A stretch of DNA of 64,000 nucleotides, from contig NZ_LN907827.1 of assembly GCF_001517405.1 (NCBI RefSeq), positions 510,616 to 574,615 on the forward strand. The letters are read 5' to 3'. Source of the DNA: Duffyella gerundensis (lineage in GTDB: Bacteria > Pseudomonadota > Gammaproteobacteria > Enterobacterales > Enterobacteriaceae). The number at the start of each line of letters is the position of its first letter. Positions within the stretch are counted from its first letter, which is position 1. Shown one piece after another: positions 43,541 to 53,377 of this stretch. Below the pieces are notes generated by a model. The model was given only the letters and a program-made list of their open reading frames with translations, did not search any database and was not told where the DNA came from. The translations under genes were made by a program, and so were the position numbers.

Positions 43541-43620
43541 GCTTGCAGAGGTTCGCGCGGCTAATGAGAAACTTTACTCCGGGCGGAGTTAAAGATTGTC
43601 ATTAGTCGCGAGGATGCAAA
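43541..43620 (+). promoter_or_regulatory. pnp leader double hairpin (probable RNase III site)
   Basis: Long pairing of CGCGGCTAATGA (about 43555-43566) with TCATTAGTCGCG (about 43599-43610), enclosing a second hairpin around ACTCC...GGAGT. This closely resembles the E. coli pnp leader that RNase III cuts and PNPase uses for autoregulation. Function here is inferred from that resemblance. Confidence 0.75.
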
Positions 43621-43680
43621 TAAAGATTGAGGTCAATTGCGGACTACATAACGTCCGCGTCGAAGTTAAAGGATACAATT

Positions 43681-45810
43681 TTGCTGAATCCGATCGTACG
43701 TAAATTCCAATATGGTCAGCATACCGTCACGCTTGAAACCGGTATGATGGCGCGCCAGGCAACGGCCGCCGTAATGGTAAGCATGGATGACACCGCGGTA
43801 TTCGTTACCGTTGTAGGACAGAAAAAAGCTAAGCCGGGACAGGACTTTTTCCCGCTGACCGTTAACTATCAGGAGCGTACCTACGCTGCTGGCCGTATTC
43901 CAGGTAGCTTCTTCCGCCGTGAAGGCCGTCCAAGCGAAGGCGAAACCCTGATTTCGCGCCTGATCGACCGTCCGGTTCGTCCACTGTTCCCGGAAGGTTT
44001 TGTTAATGAAGTACAGGTTATCGCTACTGTCGTTTCCGTTAACCCACAGGTTAACCCGGATATCGTAGCGATGATTGGTGCTTCTGCCGCTCTGAGCCTG
44101 TCTGGCCTGCCGTTCAATGGTCCAATCGGTGCCGCGCGCGTCGGTTATATCAACAATCAATACGTGCTGAACCCAACTGTAGATGAAATCAAGCAGAGCA
44201 GCCTCGACCTGGTTGTTGCCGGTACGCAGGGCGCTGTATTGATGGTTGAATCTGAAGCTGACGTGCTGAGCGAAGATCAGATGCTGGGTGCCGTGGTTTA
44301 TGGCCATGAGCAGCAGCAGATTGTGATCGAAAACATCAACTCTCTGGTTGCTGAAGCAGGCAAACCACGCTGGGACTGGCAGCCAGAAGCGACTAACGAT
44401 GCACTGCACAGCCGCATCGCTGCGCTGGCTGAAAGCCGTCTGAGCGATGCTTACCGCATCACTGAGAAGCAAGAGCGTTACACGCAGGTTGGCGTGATCA
44501 AGTCAGAAACTATCGCCGCGCTGCTGGCTGAAGATGCCACGCTGGATGAAAGTGAAATCAGCGATATTCTGCACGCCATCGAAAAAGATGCTGTCCGCTC
44601 GCGTATTCTGAACGGCGAACTGCGTATCGATGGCCGCGAGAAAGACATGATCCGTGGTCTGGATGTGCGTACTGGCGTGCTGCCACGTACTCACGGCTCT
44701 GCGCTGTTCACCCGTGGTGAAACGCAGGCGCTGGTTACCGCAACGTTGGGTACTGCACGTGATGCGCAGAATCTTGATGAGCTGATGGGCGAGCGCACTG
44801 ACAGCTTCCTCTTCCATTACAACTTCCCTCCGTACTCGGTCGGTGAGACAGGTATGGTCGGTTCGCCGAAGCGTCGTGAGATTGGCCACGGCCGTCTTGC
44901 TAAGCGCGGCGTGTTGGCGATGATGCCTAAGCCAGAAGATTTCCCGTACACCGTACGTGTGGTGTCTGAAATCACTGAATCTAACGGTTCTTCTTCAATG
45001 GCCTCTGTTTGCGGTGCCTCTCTGGCGCTGATGGATGCAGGTGTGCCGATCAAGGCCGCTGTTGCCGGTATCGCAATGGGTCTGGTCAAAGAAGGCGATC
45101 GTTATGTTGTGCTGTCCGACATCCTTGGTGATGAAGATCACCTCGGCGACATGGACTTTAAAGTAGCCGGTAGCCGTGAAGGTATCACCGCGCTGCAGAT
45201 GGATATCAAAATCGAAGGCATTACCCGCGAAATCATGCAGGTTGCTCTGAACCAAGCCAAAGGTGCGCGTTTGCACATCCTTAGCGTGATGGAACAGGCT
45301 ATCAGCACGCCGCGTGGCGATATCTCTGAATTTGCTCCACGTATCCATACTATTAAGATCAGCCCGGACAAAATCAAAGATGTCATCGGTAAAGGCGGTT
45401 CAGTTATCCGTGCTCTGACCGAAGAAACTGGCACCACGATTGAAATCGAAGATGACGGTACAGTGAAAATTGCTGCAACCGACGGCGATAAAGCACAGCA
45501 TGCTATTCGCCGCATCGAAGAAATCACTGCTGAAATCGAAGTTGGCCGTGTTTATAACGGCAAAGTAACGCGTATCGTCGATTTTGGTGCGTTCGTTGCT
45601 ATCGGCGGCGGTAAAGAAGGTCTGGTTCATATTTCTCAGATTGCTGACAAGCGCGTTGAGAAAGTGGCTGACTATCTGCAGATGGGCCAGGAAGTTCCGG
45701 TTAAAGTGCTGGAAGTTGATCGCCAGGGCCGTGTTCGCCTGAGCATCAAAGAAGCGGTCGAGCAGCCGCAGGCGGAAGCCGACGTAGTGACAACACCTGA
45801 CGCCGAGTAA
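43681..45810 (+). CDS. pnp: Polyribonucleotide nucleotidyltransferase (PNPase)
   Basis: A 709-residue phosphorolytic 3'-5' exoribonuclease (E. coli 711) and degradosome partner. Two RNase PH domains ([32 protein letters not shown]), a KH domain with [10 protein letters not shown], and an S1 domain ([18 protein letters not shown]). The TTG at 43681, preceded by AAAGGA, gives [13 protein letters not shown] as in E. coli. An upstream in-frame extension through the leader hairpin is rejected. Confidence 0.97.
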   Translation: MLNPIVRKFQYGQHTVTLETGMMARQATAAVMVSMDDTAVFVTVVGQKKAKPGQDFFPLTVNYQERTYAAGRIPGSFFRREGRPSEGETLISRLIDRPVRPLFPEGFVNEVQVIATVVSVNPQVNPDIVAMIGASAALSLSGLPFNGPIGAARVGYINNQYVLNPTVDEIKQSSLDLVVAGTQGAVLMVESEADVLSEDQMLGAVVYGHEQQQIVIENINSLVAEAGKPRWDWQPEATNDALHSRIAALAESRLSDAYRITEKQERYTQVGVIKSETIAALLAEDATLDESEISDILHAIEKDAVRSRILNGELRIDGREKDMIRGLDVRTGVLPRTHGSALFTRGETQALVTATLGTARDAQNLDELMGERTDSFLFHYNFPPYSVGETGMVGSPKRREIGHGRLAKRGVLAMMPKPEDFPYTVRVVSEITESNGSSSMASVCGASLALMDAGVPIKAAVAGIAMGLVKEGDRYVVLSDILGDEDHLGDMDFKVAGSREGITALQMDIKIEGITREIMQVALNQAKGARLHILSVMEQAISTPRGDISEFAPRIHTIKISPDKIKDVIGKGGSVIRALTEETGTTIEIEDDGTVKIAATDGDKAQHAIRRIEEITAEIEVGRVYNGKVTRIVDFGAFVAIGGGKEGLVHISQIADKRVEKVADYLQMGQEVPVKVLEVDRQGRVRLSIKEAVEQPQAEADVVTTPDAE

Positions 45811-45826
45811 TCGTTTGTCTGGCGAG

Positions 45827-45853
45827 CTCTCCCTGCACGCAGGGAGAGTTTTG
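45827..45853 (+). terminator. Rho-independent terminator after pnp
   Basis: CTCTCCCT / AGGGAGAG (45827-45834 with 45841-45848), 6-base loop, then TTTTG. Confidence 0.85.
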
Positions 45854-45936
45854 TTTCATCGCGAGGGCGGGAAACCTTTTGCACAGCGGGCGGATGACAG
45901 GATACGCATCCCAATGTTTGTATTCAGGAGTGGGAA

Positions 45937-46821
45937 ATGAAGCCATTTTTGCGCTGGTGTGTTGTTGCGACGGCTTTGACGCTGGCAGGATGCAGCAACT
46001 CAAATTGGCGTAAGAACGAAGTCCTGGCTGTTCCGCTACAGCCCACATTGCAACAGGAAGTCATCCTGGCGCGCATGGAACAAATTCTTGCCAGTCGGGC
46101 AATTACCGATGATGAACGCGCACAGCTGTTATATGAGCGCGGAGTGTTGTATGATAGTTTGGGTTTGAGGGCACTGGCGCGTAACGATTTTTCGCAAGCG
46201 CTGGCTATCAGACCCGATATGCCTGAAGTATTCAATTACTTAGGCATATATTTAACGCAGGCGGGGAGCTTTGATGCCGCCTATGAAGCGTTTGATTCTG
46301 TACTTGAGCTTGATCCAACTTACAACTATGCGCATTTAAATCGTGGTATCGCCCTCTATTACGGCGGACGATACAAGTTAGCGCAAGATGATCTGCTGGC
46401 GTTTTATCAAGACGATCCTAACGATCCTTTCCGCAGTTTGTGGCTCTACCTCGATGAACGCGAGATGGATGCCGACAAAGCCAAAGTGGCGCTTCAACAG
46501 CGTTATGACAAAGCGGCTAAAGATCAATGGGGATGGAATATTGTCGAGTTCTACCTTGATGACATTAGCGAGAAGACGCTAATGGAACGTCTCAAGGCGG
46601 ACGCAACGGATAACACCTCGCTCGCTGAACATCTCAGTGAAACCAACTTCTATTTAGGTAAACATTACCTAAGTCTGGGGGAGAAGGACGACGCGAAAGC
46701 GTTGTTCAAACTGGCGGTCGCTAACAACGTAAACAACTTTGTTGAGCACCGATACGCATTGTTGGAACTGGCGCTACTCGGCCAGACACAAGACGATTTA
46801 TCAGAATCTGACCAGCAATAG
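45937..46821 (+). CDS. nlpI: Lipoprotein NlpI
   Basis: A 294-residue outer-membrane lipoprotein, the same length as E. coli NlpI. The lipobox is LAGC near residue 19. TPR repeats occupy about 60-170 and 230-280 (for example [22 protein letters not shown]). In E. coli it adapts Prc protease and cell-wall hydrolases such as MepS. It lies between pnp and deaD in the usual order. Confidence 0.95.
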   Translation: MKPFLRWCVVATALTLAGCSNSNWRKNEVLAVPLQPTLQQEVILARMEQILASRAITDDERAQLLYERGVLYDSLGLRALARNDFSQALAIRPDMPEVFNYLGIYLTQAGSFDAAYEAFDSVLELDPTYNYAHLNRGIALYYGGRYKLAQDDLLAFYQDDPNDPFRSLWLYLDEREMDADKAKVALQQRYDKAAKDQWGWNIVEFYLDDISEKTLMERLKADATDNTSLAEHLSETNFYLGKHYLSLGEKDDAKALFKLAVANNVNNFVEHRYALLELALLGQTQDDLSESDQQ

Positions 46822-46925
46822 CTGACGAACTTTTATTGCCTGAATTTCCGAAACGTCATCATCTTACGGGGTGAGGGCTTTCTTGTTCGTCAAAACCACT
46901 AATTTGAGCCGGTTCACACTTTTTG

Positions 46926-46982
46926 ATGAAAATGACTGAAAGTTTTCACGACGAGTTATGTAGACTGGCCGCCGCAATCTAA
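46926..46982 (+). CDS. yrbN: Small leader ORF resembling YrbN
   Basis: An 18-codon ORF starting ATG AAA ATG, encoding [18 protein letters not shown], ends 16 bases before deaD. By position and by the [10 protein letters not shown] segment it resembles the small protein YrbN encoded between nlpI and deaD in E. coli, but it is shorter and no clear ribosome site precedes it. Expression and function are unproven; a role in deaD translation is only a possibility. Confidence 0.5.
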   Translation: MKMTESFHDELCRLAAAI

Positions 46983-46998
46983 GAGGCACGTGTACTAC

Positions 46999-48921
46999 AT
47001 GACTGATATCCAAACCACTTTTGCTGACCTTGGCCTGAACGCCGACCTTCTCGAATCACTGAACGGCATGGGCTACGTTAAGCCATCCCCAATCCAGGCT
47101 GAGTGTATTCCTCACCTGCTGGCGGGCCGCGATGTGTTAGGTATGGCGCAGACCGGGAGCGGTAAAACTGCAGCTTTCTCGCTGCCACTGCTACACAACA
47201 TTGACCCTACTGTTAAGGCACCACAGATTCTGGTGTTAGCACCAACGCGTGAGTTGGCAGTACAGGTAGCAGAAGCAGTAACCGATTTCTCTAAACATAT
47301 GCGCGGTCTGAATGTGGTTGCCCTTTACGGCGGCCAACGTTATGACGTGCAGCTGCGCGCTTTACGTCAGGGACCACAGGTTGTTGTGGGTACGCCTGGC
47401 CGTCTGCTTGACCACCTGAAACGCGGCACGTTAGATCTCTCTAACCTGCGCGGCCTGGTGCTGGACGAAGCTGATGAAATGCTGCGTATGGGCTTCATCG
47501 AAGACGTCGAAACGATCATGGCGCAGATTCCTGAGGGTCATCAGACCGCTCTGTTCTCTGCCACTATGCCAGAAGCGATTCGTCGTATTACCAAACGCTT
47601 TATGAAAGATCCTCAGGAAGTGCGCATTCAGTCAAGCATGACGACGCGTCCTGATATCAGCCAGAGCTACTGGACCGCTTACGGTCGTAAAACTGACGCA
47701 CTGGTGCGTTTCCTTGAGTCAGAAGATTTTGATGCGGCGATCATTTTCGTACGTACCAAAAACGCGACACTGGAAGTGGCCGAAGCGCTGGAGCGTAGTG
47801 GTTATAACAGCGCGGCACTGAATGGCGACATGAACCAGGCATTGCGTGAGCAGACCCTGGAGCGCCTGAAAGATGGTCGTCTGGACATCCTGATCGCTAC
47901 CGACGTCGCAGCACGTGGTCTGGACGTTGAGCGTATCAGCCTGGTTGTTAACTACGATATCCCTATGGATGCAGAATCGTATGTTCACCGCATCGGCCGT
48001 ACCGGTCGTGCTGGCCGTGCTGGTCGCGCCTTACTGTTCGTTGAGAACCGTGAGCGTCGTCTGCTGCGTAACATCGAACGCACCATGAAGCTGACCATTC
48101 CAGAAGTGGAATTGCCTAATGCAGAACTGCTGGGCGAACGCCGTTTGGCTAAGTTTGCCAGCAAAGTTCAGCAGCAGCTGGAAAGCAGCGATCTGGATCA
48201 ATACCGTGCACTGCTGAGCAAGCTTTCTCCGCAGGATGAGCTGGATATGGAAACACTTGCTGCCGCACTGCTGAAAATGGCACAGGGCGAGCGTCCGCTG
48301 ATCGTTGTGCCAGAAGCGCCACGTCCACAGCGTCGTGAGTTCCGCGATCGTGACGATCGTCGCGGTGATCGTCCGGACCGTGCACCACGCGAAGCTCGTG
48401 AAGCACGCGATGGCGACCGTCCACGTCGTGAGCGTCGTGAAGTTGGCGATATGCAGCTTTACCGCATCGAAGTGGGCCGTGATGATGGCGTTGAAGTGCG
48501 TCACATCGTTGGTGCTATCGCTAACGAAGGTGATATCAGCAGCCGTTACATTGGTAATATCAAGCTGTTTGCTGCGCACTCAACCATTGAGCTGCCAAAA
48601 GGCATGCCGGGCGACATTCTGCAGCACTTCACCCGCACGCGTATTCTGAACAAGCCGATGAATATGCAGCTGTTAGGTGATGCTCAACCACACGAGCGTT
48701 CAGCTGAACGTGGTGGCGATCGTCGTCCTGCAGGCGCTGGTCGTGGTGGTGAGCGTGGCGGACGTGAAGCCGGTGCAGCTCGTGAGCCAGGCCGTCGCTT
48801 CAGTAGCGATCGTCCACAGGCTGGTCGTGAAGGTAACCGCGGTACGTTCAATCGTGAAGGTGGACGTGGTCCACGTCGCGAAGAAGGCACCAGCGCACCA
48901 ACACGTCGCCGTGATGCCTGA
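46999..48921 (+). CDS. deaD: ATP-dependent RNA helicase DeaD (CsdA)
   Basis: About 640 residues (E. coli 629). DEAD-box core with [18 protein letters not shown] near residue 156, SAT and [11 protein letters not shown]. An extended C-terminus has an Arg/Asp-rich stretch, an RNA-binding fold ([26 protein letters not shown], split here for length: [13 protein letters not shown] then [13 protein letters not shown]) and an Arg/Gly-rich tail. It acts in cold-shock ribosome assembly and RNA decay. ATG 46999 matches the family; a GTG at 46990 is a possible earlier start. Confidence 0.95.
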   Translation: MTDIQTTFADLGLNADLLESLNGMGYVKPSPIQAECIPHLLAGRDVLGMAQTGSGKTAAFSLPLLHNIDPTVKAPQILVLAPTRELAVQVAEAVTDFSKHMRGLNVVALYGGQRYDVQLRALRQGPQVVVGTPGRLLDHLKRGTLDLSNLRGLVLDEADEMLRMGFIEDVETIMAQIPEGHQTALFSATMPEAIRRITKRFMKDPQEVRIQSSMTTRPDISQSYWTAYGRKTDALVRFLESEDFDAAIIFVRTKNATLEVAEALERSGYNSAALNGDMNQALREQTLERLKDGRLDILIATDVAARGLDVERISLVVNYDIPMDAESYVHRIGRTGRAGRAGRALLFVENRERRLLRNIERTMKLTIPEVELPNAELLGERRLAKFASKVQQQLESSDLDQYRALLSKLSPQDELDMETLAAALLKMAQGERPLIVVPEAPRPQRREFRDRDDRRGDRPDRAPREAREARDGDRPRRERREVGDMQLYRIEVGRDDGVEVRHIVGAIANEGDISSRYIGNIKLFAAHSTIELPKGMPGDILQHFTRTRILNKPMNMQLLGDAQPHERSAERGGDRRPAGAGRGGERGGREAGAAREPGRRFSSDRPQAGREGNRGTFNREGGRGPRREEGTSAPTRRRDA

Positions 48922-48960
48922 TTGCCATCGCAAGGGCTGATTTTCAGTCCATAATAAAAA

Positions 48961-48987
48961 AACCAGCCCTCGTGGCTGGTTTTTTTC
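48961..48987 (+). terminator. Rho-independent terminator after deaD
   Basis: AACCAGCC / GGCTGGTT (48961-48968 with 48974-48981), 5-base loop, then a T run. Confidence 0.9.
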
Positions 48988-49122
48988 GTCTGCCTAACCG
49001 ATAAGCGCCGCAGATAGTGAAGCAAATAGTGAAAAAGGGCGTCAGGGGAAGAAAAGATTCAGGGATGATTCAGGCGGGAAAACGGGCCACCGCCTGTAAA
49101 GCGATGGCCCGGGCGTAAAGCA

Positions 49123-50133
49123 TTACAATGATTTAGAAGCCTGCATCGCCAGAGCAAACGAGCGCAGTCGTGCCTGCGTATCAAAGATCTGGCCATTGAT
49201 CATCAGCTCATCCGCCTGGGTTTCGCGAATCAGCGCGGCCAGTCCGTTACGCACTTTATCCACGTCACCGACAACCGACATGCTCAATGCCTGCTGAACG
49301 CCATACTGCTCAGCGGGTGACCACAGATTATCCATATTTTCCACCGGTGCCGGCAGTGGCCCTGGTCGGCCGCGGCGCAGATTAATAAACTGCTGCTGCA
49401 TTGAGGTAAACAGCAACCGCGCTTCCTGATCGCTGTCGGCTGCGACCACATTGATGCACACGGTAGCATAGGGCTTCGCCAGACGCTCCGACGGCTGGAA
49501 GTTCTCGCGGTAGAGGTGTAACGCCTGATAAAGCAGTTCCGGTGCGAAGTGCGAAGCGAAGGCAAAAGGCAGCCCCATCTTCGCCGACAGCTGAGCGCTG
49601 TACAGGCTGGAACCCAGCAACCAGACCGGAATCTTCAGTCCCAGCCCGGGTACCGGTATCACCGGCTGATGCTCGCCTTCTTTAGCGTCGAACCAGCTAA
49701 TCAATTCGGCAACATCATCGGGAAAGCTGTCCACGTGCGGATTGGCATGGTGACGGCGCAACGCCATCATTGTGCGCTGATCGGAGCCCGGCGCACGGCC
49801 AAGGCCCAAATCGATACGGCCCGGATAGAGTGATTCCAGCGTGCCGAACTGCTCGGCAATCACCAGCGGCGCGTGGTTTGGCAACATCACGCCACCGGAG
49901 CCGAGGCGCAGCGTACGCGTGTTGGCAGCGAGATAGCCTATTAATACCGACGTTGCTGCACTGGCAATGCCGGTCATATTGTGATGTTCAGCCAGCCAGT
50001 AGCGATGGAAACCGAGTTCTTCTGCCTGCTGGGCCAGCGCCAGCGAGTTATGAAACGCATCGCGAGCGTTCGAGCCTTGAGGTATAGGAGCTAAATCCAG
50101 CACCGAGATGGGAACGTGTTTTTTCTCAGACAC
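49123..50133 (-). CDS. yhbW: Luciferase-like flavin monooxygenase family protein YhbW
   Basis: A 336-residue protein (E. coli YhbW 335) of the bacterial luciferase-like family. It contains [20 protein letters not shown] and [19 protein letters not shown], the TIM-barrel FMN-binding segments. Substrate unknown. It starts at GTG (50131-50133) with AAGGAG 6-7 bases upstream. In E. coli mtr lies between deaD and yhbW; here it is absent. Confidence 0.92.
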   Translation of the reverse strand: MSEKKHVPISVLDLAPIPQGSNARDAFHNSLALAQQAEELGFHRYWLAEHHNMTGIASAATSVLIGYLAANTRTLRLGSGGVMLPNHAPLVIAEQFGTLESLYPGRIDLGLGRAPGSDQRTMMALRRHHANPHVDSFPDDVAELISWFDAKEGEHQPVIPVPGLGLKIPVWLLGSSLYSAQLSAKMGLPFAFASHFAPELLYQALHLYRENFQPSERLAKPYATVCINVVAADSDQEARLLFTSMQQQFINLRRGRPGPLPAPVENMDNLWSPAEQYGVQQALSMSVVGDVDKVRNGLAALIRETQADELMINGQIFDTQARLRSFALAMQASKSL

Positions 50134-50997
50134 AGATTCTCCTTTGTCAGGGTAAATGAAGGGGCGCAGCGTGTCATCGCCCGCTAATACATCAAGTATT
50201 ACGCAACCCTGATTATATTAAAACCGCATTTACCGTAGTTGGCCGATCACAGCACATACGGTTTAGCCCACCGTTACGCTTCCGGCTTCGCTGGCCAGAG
50301 CATCCTCTTTTATGGCCAGTTTTGTGCCACGCTAAGCTGTACTTTTTGTGGGAAATTCCAGGCGACTATCTATAAGCCGAATGAAGTTTCTTTCTTTTTC
50401 ACGTCCACGCGACTTTTAGACTTTAGGTTGAGAATAAATTGTCGTCAAACAGTTGGACAGTCCGGTGATATTCCTCCATCGATACGACTTATTAATAGCC
50501 GCCTTTACTGGGTTAATTTATCACGGCGGTTATCATTTCTTTAGGTATTACCCCGGGCTAAACAGTTAATTCGCTCGATCCCTGCTGTTTTGGAATGAGA
50601 TAATTCGCACTTTTAATTGAGATTAAAAAATATCATATTAATTCCATTGGAAAAGTAATTGTATTATTTTGTCATTATAATTTTTTCTTATTCCTTAATT
50701 TAAATGAATTATGTTTATGATTTATAGTGATTTTTAAATCAATCGGTAATGAGACTTTCATCTAATTAATATCGCACTGCTGACGATTTCAATACATTAA
50801 ATAAATATAAATTTACAAACTGAATTTTCCGTTTATTTATGGAAATTTTATTGATGCGTTATTACGCTTTAAAGGCTATAACCTTTTTCTGTGACGAGTA
50901 ACACTTTTCAGGCTGCAGCGAGTTTTGTACAAATTGCACCATTTATTAATTACGTCATCCGGGCAGCACGCCGCCAGATAACAGAGAGAGACCTATC
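50134..50997. other. Long intergenic region, strongly AT-rich in its second half
   Basis: 864 bases with no gene I can support. The first part (to about 50560) is mixed composition. About 50560-50960 is very AT-rich with many short A and T runs and no open frame of note, lying upstream of the carbonic anhydrase gene. It could hold a promoter region bound by nucleoid proteins; this is inference from composition. Confidence 0.6.
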
Positions 50998-51627
50998 GTG
51001 ACGACACTTAAACCCTTGTTAGCGAAGAATCGCAGTTGGGCCTTACAGCGCCGCCAACGTAATCCAAAATATTTTGAGAAGTTTTTACATCAACAAAAAC
51101 CGCATTCTTTATGGATAGGGTGTTCTGATAGTCGCGTACCGGCTGAAGTATTAACTGGATCGCATCCGGGTGAGCTTTTTGTCCATCGCAATATTGCCAA
51201 CATGGTTGTCAGTAATGATGACAACACGCTCAGTGTGCTGCAGTACGCCATTGAACAGCTTGAGGTAAAGCGCATTGTGGTTTGCGGCCATTATGGTTGC
51301 GGCGGCGTACAGGCCGCGCTGGCATTACCCGACAGTCCTCTTGCCCATGAAGATTCACCTTTATCGCGTCGTATCAGTCAGCTACGTGACGCGCTGCACA
51401 GCGGATTACGTGAATTTACCGCTTCAGAGGATAACGAAAGCGACAAACTCAACCGCCTGGTTGAAGCCAATGTCCTTGCCCAATTTGCTGAGCTCATCGC
51501 GACAGATCCGGTAAGAAAAGCCTGGCAGCAGGGCAGAGAATTAGACGTCTTTGGCTGCGTGTACGATCTGCAGTCAGGTCACCTGAAAGAGTTAATCCAG
51601 CAGTCAGCAGAGGAACCTTTACCATGA
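50998..51627 (+). CDS. Beta-class carbonic anhydrase
   Basis: A 209-residue enzyme interconverting CO2 and bicarbonate. Zinc ligands and the Asp-Arg dyad fall at C42, D44, R46, H98 and C101 (CSDSRVPAE and CGHYGCGG), the same numbering as E. coli Can (220 residues), but overall it is more divergent and its C-terminus is shorter. GTG start with AGAGAGAG upstream. It overlaps the following SulP gene by 4 bases, implying joint function in inorganic carbon handling. Confidence 0.93.
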   Translation: MTTLKPLLAKNRSWALQRRQRNPKYFEKFLHQQKPHSLWIGCSDSRVPAEVLTGSHPGELFVHRNIANMVVSNDDNTLSVLQYAIEQLEVKRIVVCGHYGCGGVQAALALPDSPLAHEDSPLSRRISQLRDALHSGLREFTASEDNESDKLNRLVEANVLAQFAELIATDPVRKAWQQGRELDVFGCVYDLQSGHLKELIQQSAEEPLP

Positions 51628-53099
51628 ATCTCAGCACTCTGAAGCAGGATATTCCTGCTGGCCTTGTCGTTTTTCTGGTGGCGTTACCGCTTTGCCTGGG
51701 CATTGCTCAGGCCAGCGGTTTGCCGCCATTTGTCGGCCTGCTCACCGGCGTTATCGGTGGTCTGCTGGTCACCTCATTAAGCCCGTCACGCTTTGCCGTG
51801 AGTGGGCCGGCGGCCGGTCTGGTGACCATCGTGGTCGGTGCCATCGAAACGCTGGGTTCGTTTTCCGCCTTTTTGTTCGCGCTGATTTTGGCTGGCGTGC
51901 TGCAATTTTTGCTGGGCGTCATGCGGGCAGGGCGCTTTATTACGCTGGTACCGGGTAGCGTAATTAAAGGCATGCTAGCGGCAATTGGTATTCTGCTGAT
52001 CATGCAGCAGATTCCGGTTGCGCTTGGCGCCGCCAGTGATGCCAGTCTGAGTAGCCTGTTCAGCGGCGATTTCGCCTTCTCGGCGTCTGCTATTGTTGTC
52101 TCGGGCATTGGCCTGTTGATTTTATGGGCCTGGACCACGCCGCTGGTGAAAAACATCAAAGGGCTGAATTGGGTGCCGGGGCCGTTGATTGCGGTACTGT
52201 TTGGCGGCCTCGCCGTGGTATTTGGCGATCGTATCTGGGCCGAGATGTCTGCCAACCTGCCGCGCATTGTGCTGCCCACCTTTGACAGTCCGGGCGCACT
52301 TATCGCTGAACTGGAGCGGCCGGACTGGCAGGCGTGGCAAAACCCGGCGGTCTATGTCGTGGCGGTAACGCTGGCGCTGGTTGCCAGTCTGGAAACCCTG
52401 CTCAGTGCTGAAGCATTGAAAAAGCTGCGTCCGCAAAACCCACCGCCGTCACCTAATAAAGAGATGCGCGCGCAGGGGGTCGGCAATCTGGTCGCTGGCC
52501 TGTTAGGCGGCTTGCCGGTAACGGCGGTTATCGTGCGGAGTTCGGTAAACGTCAGCGTGGGTGCGCAGAGTAAAGTCTCTATCCTGCTGCACGGCGTGTT
52601 GTTGCTGATTTGCGGCCTGTGGTTCAGCGATCTGCTGAACGTCATCCCGCTGGCCAGTCTCGCCGCGGTGCTGCTCTATACCGGCTATAAGCTGGCGACG
52701 CCACGGTTGTTCGTCGAGCAGTTCCGTATGGGTGCACAGCAGTATGTGCCGTTCCTCGCGACCATCGGCGGTATTTTGGTATTTGGCATGCTGGCGGGTA
52801 TCGGTATTGGCCTGGCGACGCAGATACTTTGCAGCATCTATAAGAGCCATCGCAACGCGCTGCAACTGACGCGCTATGACGATCACTATGTGCTGCGTTT
52901 CCAGCAAAACCTGACCTTCATGCATAACCCACAGCTGCAGGGATTATTAGCCGAGATTCCTGAGAACAGCGTGGTTATCGTCGATCACGATAATGCGGAG
53001 TACCTCGATCCTGACGTTAAAGCCGTACTGGAAGATTTTGGCGACAATGCGCGCCAGCGAGGCATCCGTCTCAGCCAGTGGCCGGTTGCCGTGAAATAA
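51624..53099 (+). CDS. SulP-family anion (probable bicarbonate) transporter
   Basis: A 491-residue membrane protein of the SLC26/SulP family. About 11-12 membrane segments. The family N-terminus DIPAGLVVFLVALPLCLGIAQ (written here within 21: DIPAGLVVFLVALPLCLGI) and SLETLLSAEALKKL core are present. The STAS-like C-terminal part (about 420-491) is short. Coupling (ATGA) to a carbonic anhydrase suggests bicarbonate as substrate, as in similar SulP-carbonic anhydrase pairs; sulfate or another anion cannot be excluded. Confidence 0.88.
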   Translation: MNLSTLKQDIPAGLVVFLVALPLCLGIAQASGLPPFVGLLTGVIGGLLVTSLSPSRFAVSGPAAGLVTIVVGAIETLGSFSAFLFALILAGVLQFLLGVMRAGRFITLVPGSVIKGMLAAIGILLIMQQIPVALGAASDASLSSLFSGDFAFSASAIVVSGIGLLILWAWTTPLVKNIKGLNWVPGPLIAVLFGGLAVVFGDRIWAEMSANLPRIVLPTFDSPGALIAELERPDWQAWQNPAVYVVAVTLALVASLETLLSAEALKKLRPQNPPPSPNKEMRAQGVGNLVAGLLGGLPVTAVIVRSSVNVSVGAQSKVSILLHGVLLLICGLWFSDLLNVIPLASLAAVLLYTGYKLATPRLFVEQFRMGAQQYVPFLATIGGILVFGMLAGIGIGLATQILCSIYKSHRNALQLTRYDDHYVLRFQQNLTFMHNPQLQGLLAEIPENSVVIVDHDNAEYLDPDVKAVLEDFGDNARQRGIRLSQWPVAVK

Positions 53100-53107
53100 G
53101 TCCTATA

Positions 53108-53134
53108 ATGGGCATATCGCACTGATATGCCCAT
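53108..53134 (+). other. Perfect 11-bp hairpin after the SulP gene
   Basis: ATGGGCATATC / GATATGCCCAT (53108-53118 with 53124-53134) with a 5-base loop. No T run follows, so it may be a weak terminator or transcript-end structure. Confidence 0.55.
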
Positions 53135-53377
53135 TCACTGCTCTATAAACGCCTGTTCTTTTTTTCAGCAATTGTTCCTGCTCTCCCGCACCAAAAGCCT
53201 GTGCTATGATGCCGCCGCTTCGCTCGGATAAATCCCATAACTGCCCGGATTTGATGCTTATTGGTTGCGCCATGTAACCAATTCGGTAGATAAAACACGC
53301 CTTGCGAACCGCATAATGAAATTTTCTGGCCGCTACCGCAGTTGCCGGCGAAAAGTGAATGATGGTGAGAGTAGGGT

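Noticed and set aside
50239..50544. 101-codon rightward frame in the yhbW-carbonic anhydrase gap
   Set aside because: TTG start, no ribosome site, no recognisable motif, and composition unlike the surrounding genes. Treated as chance.
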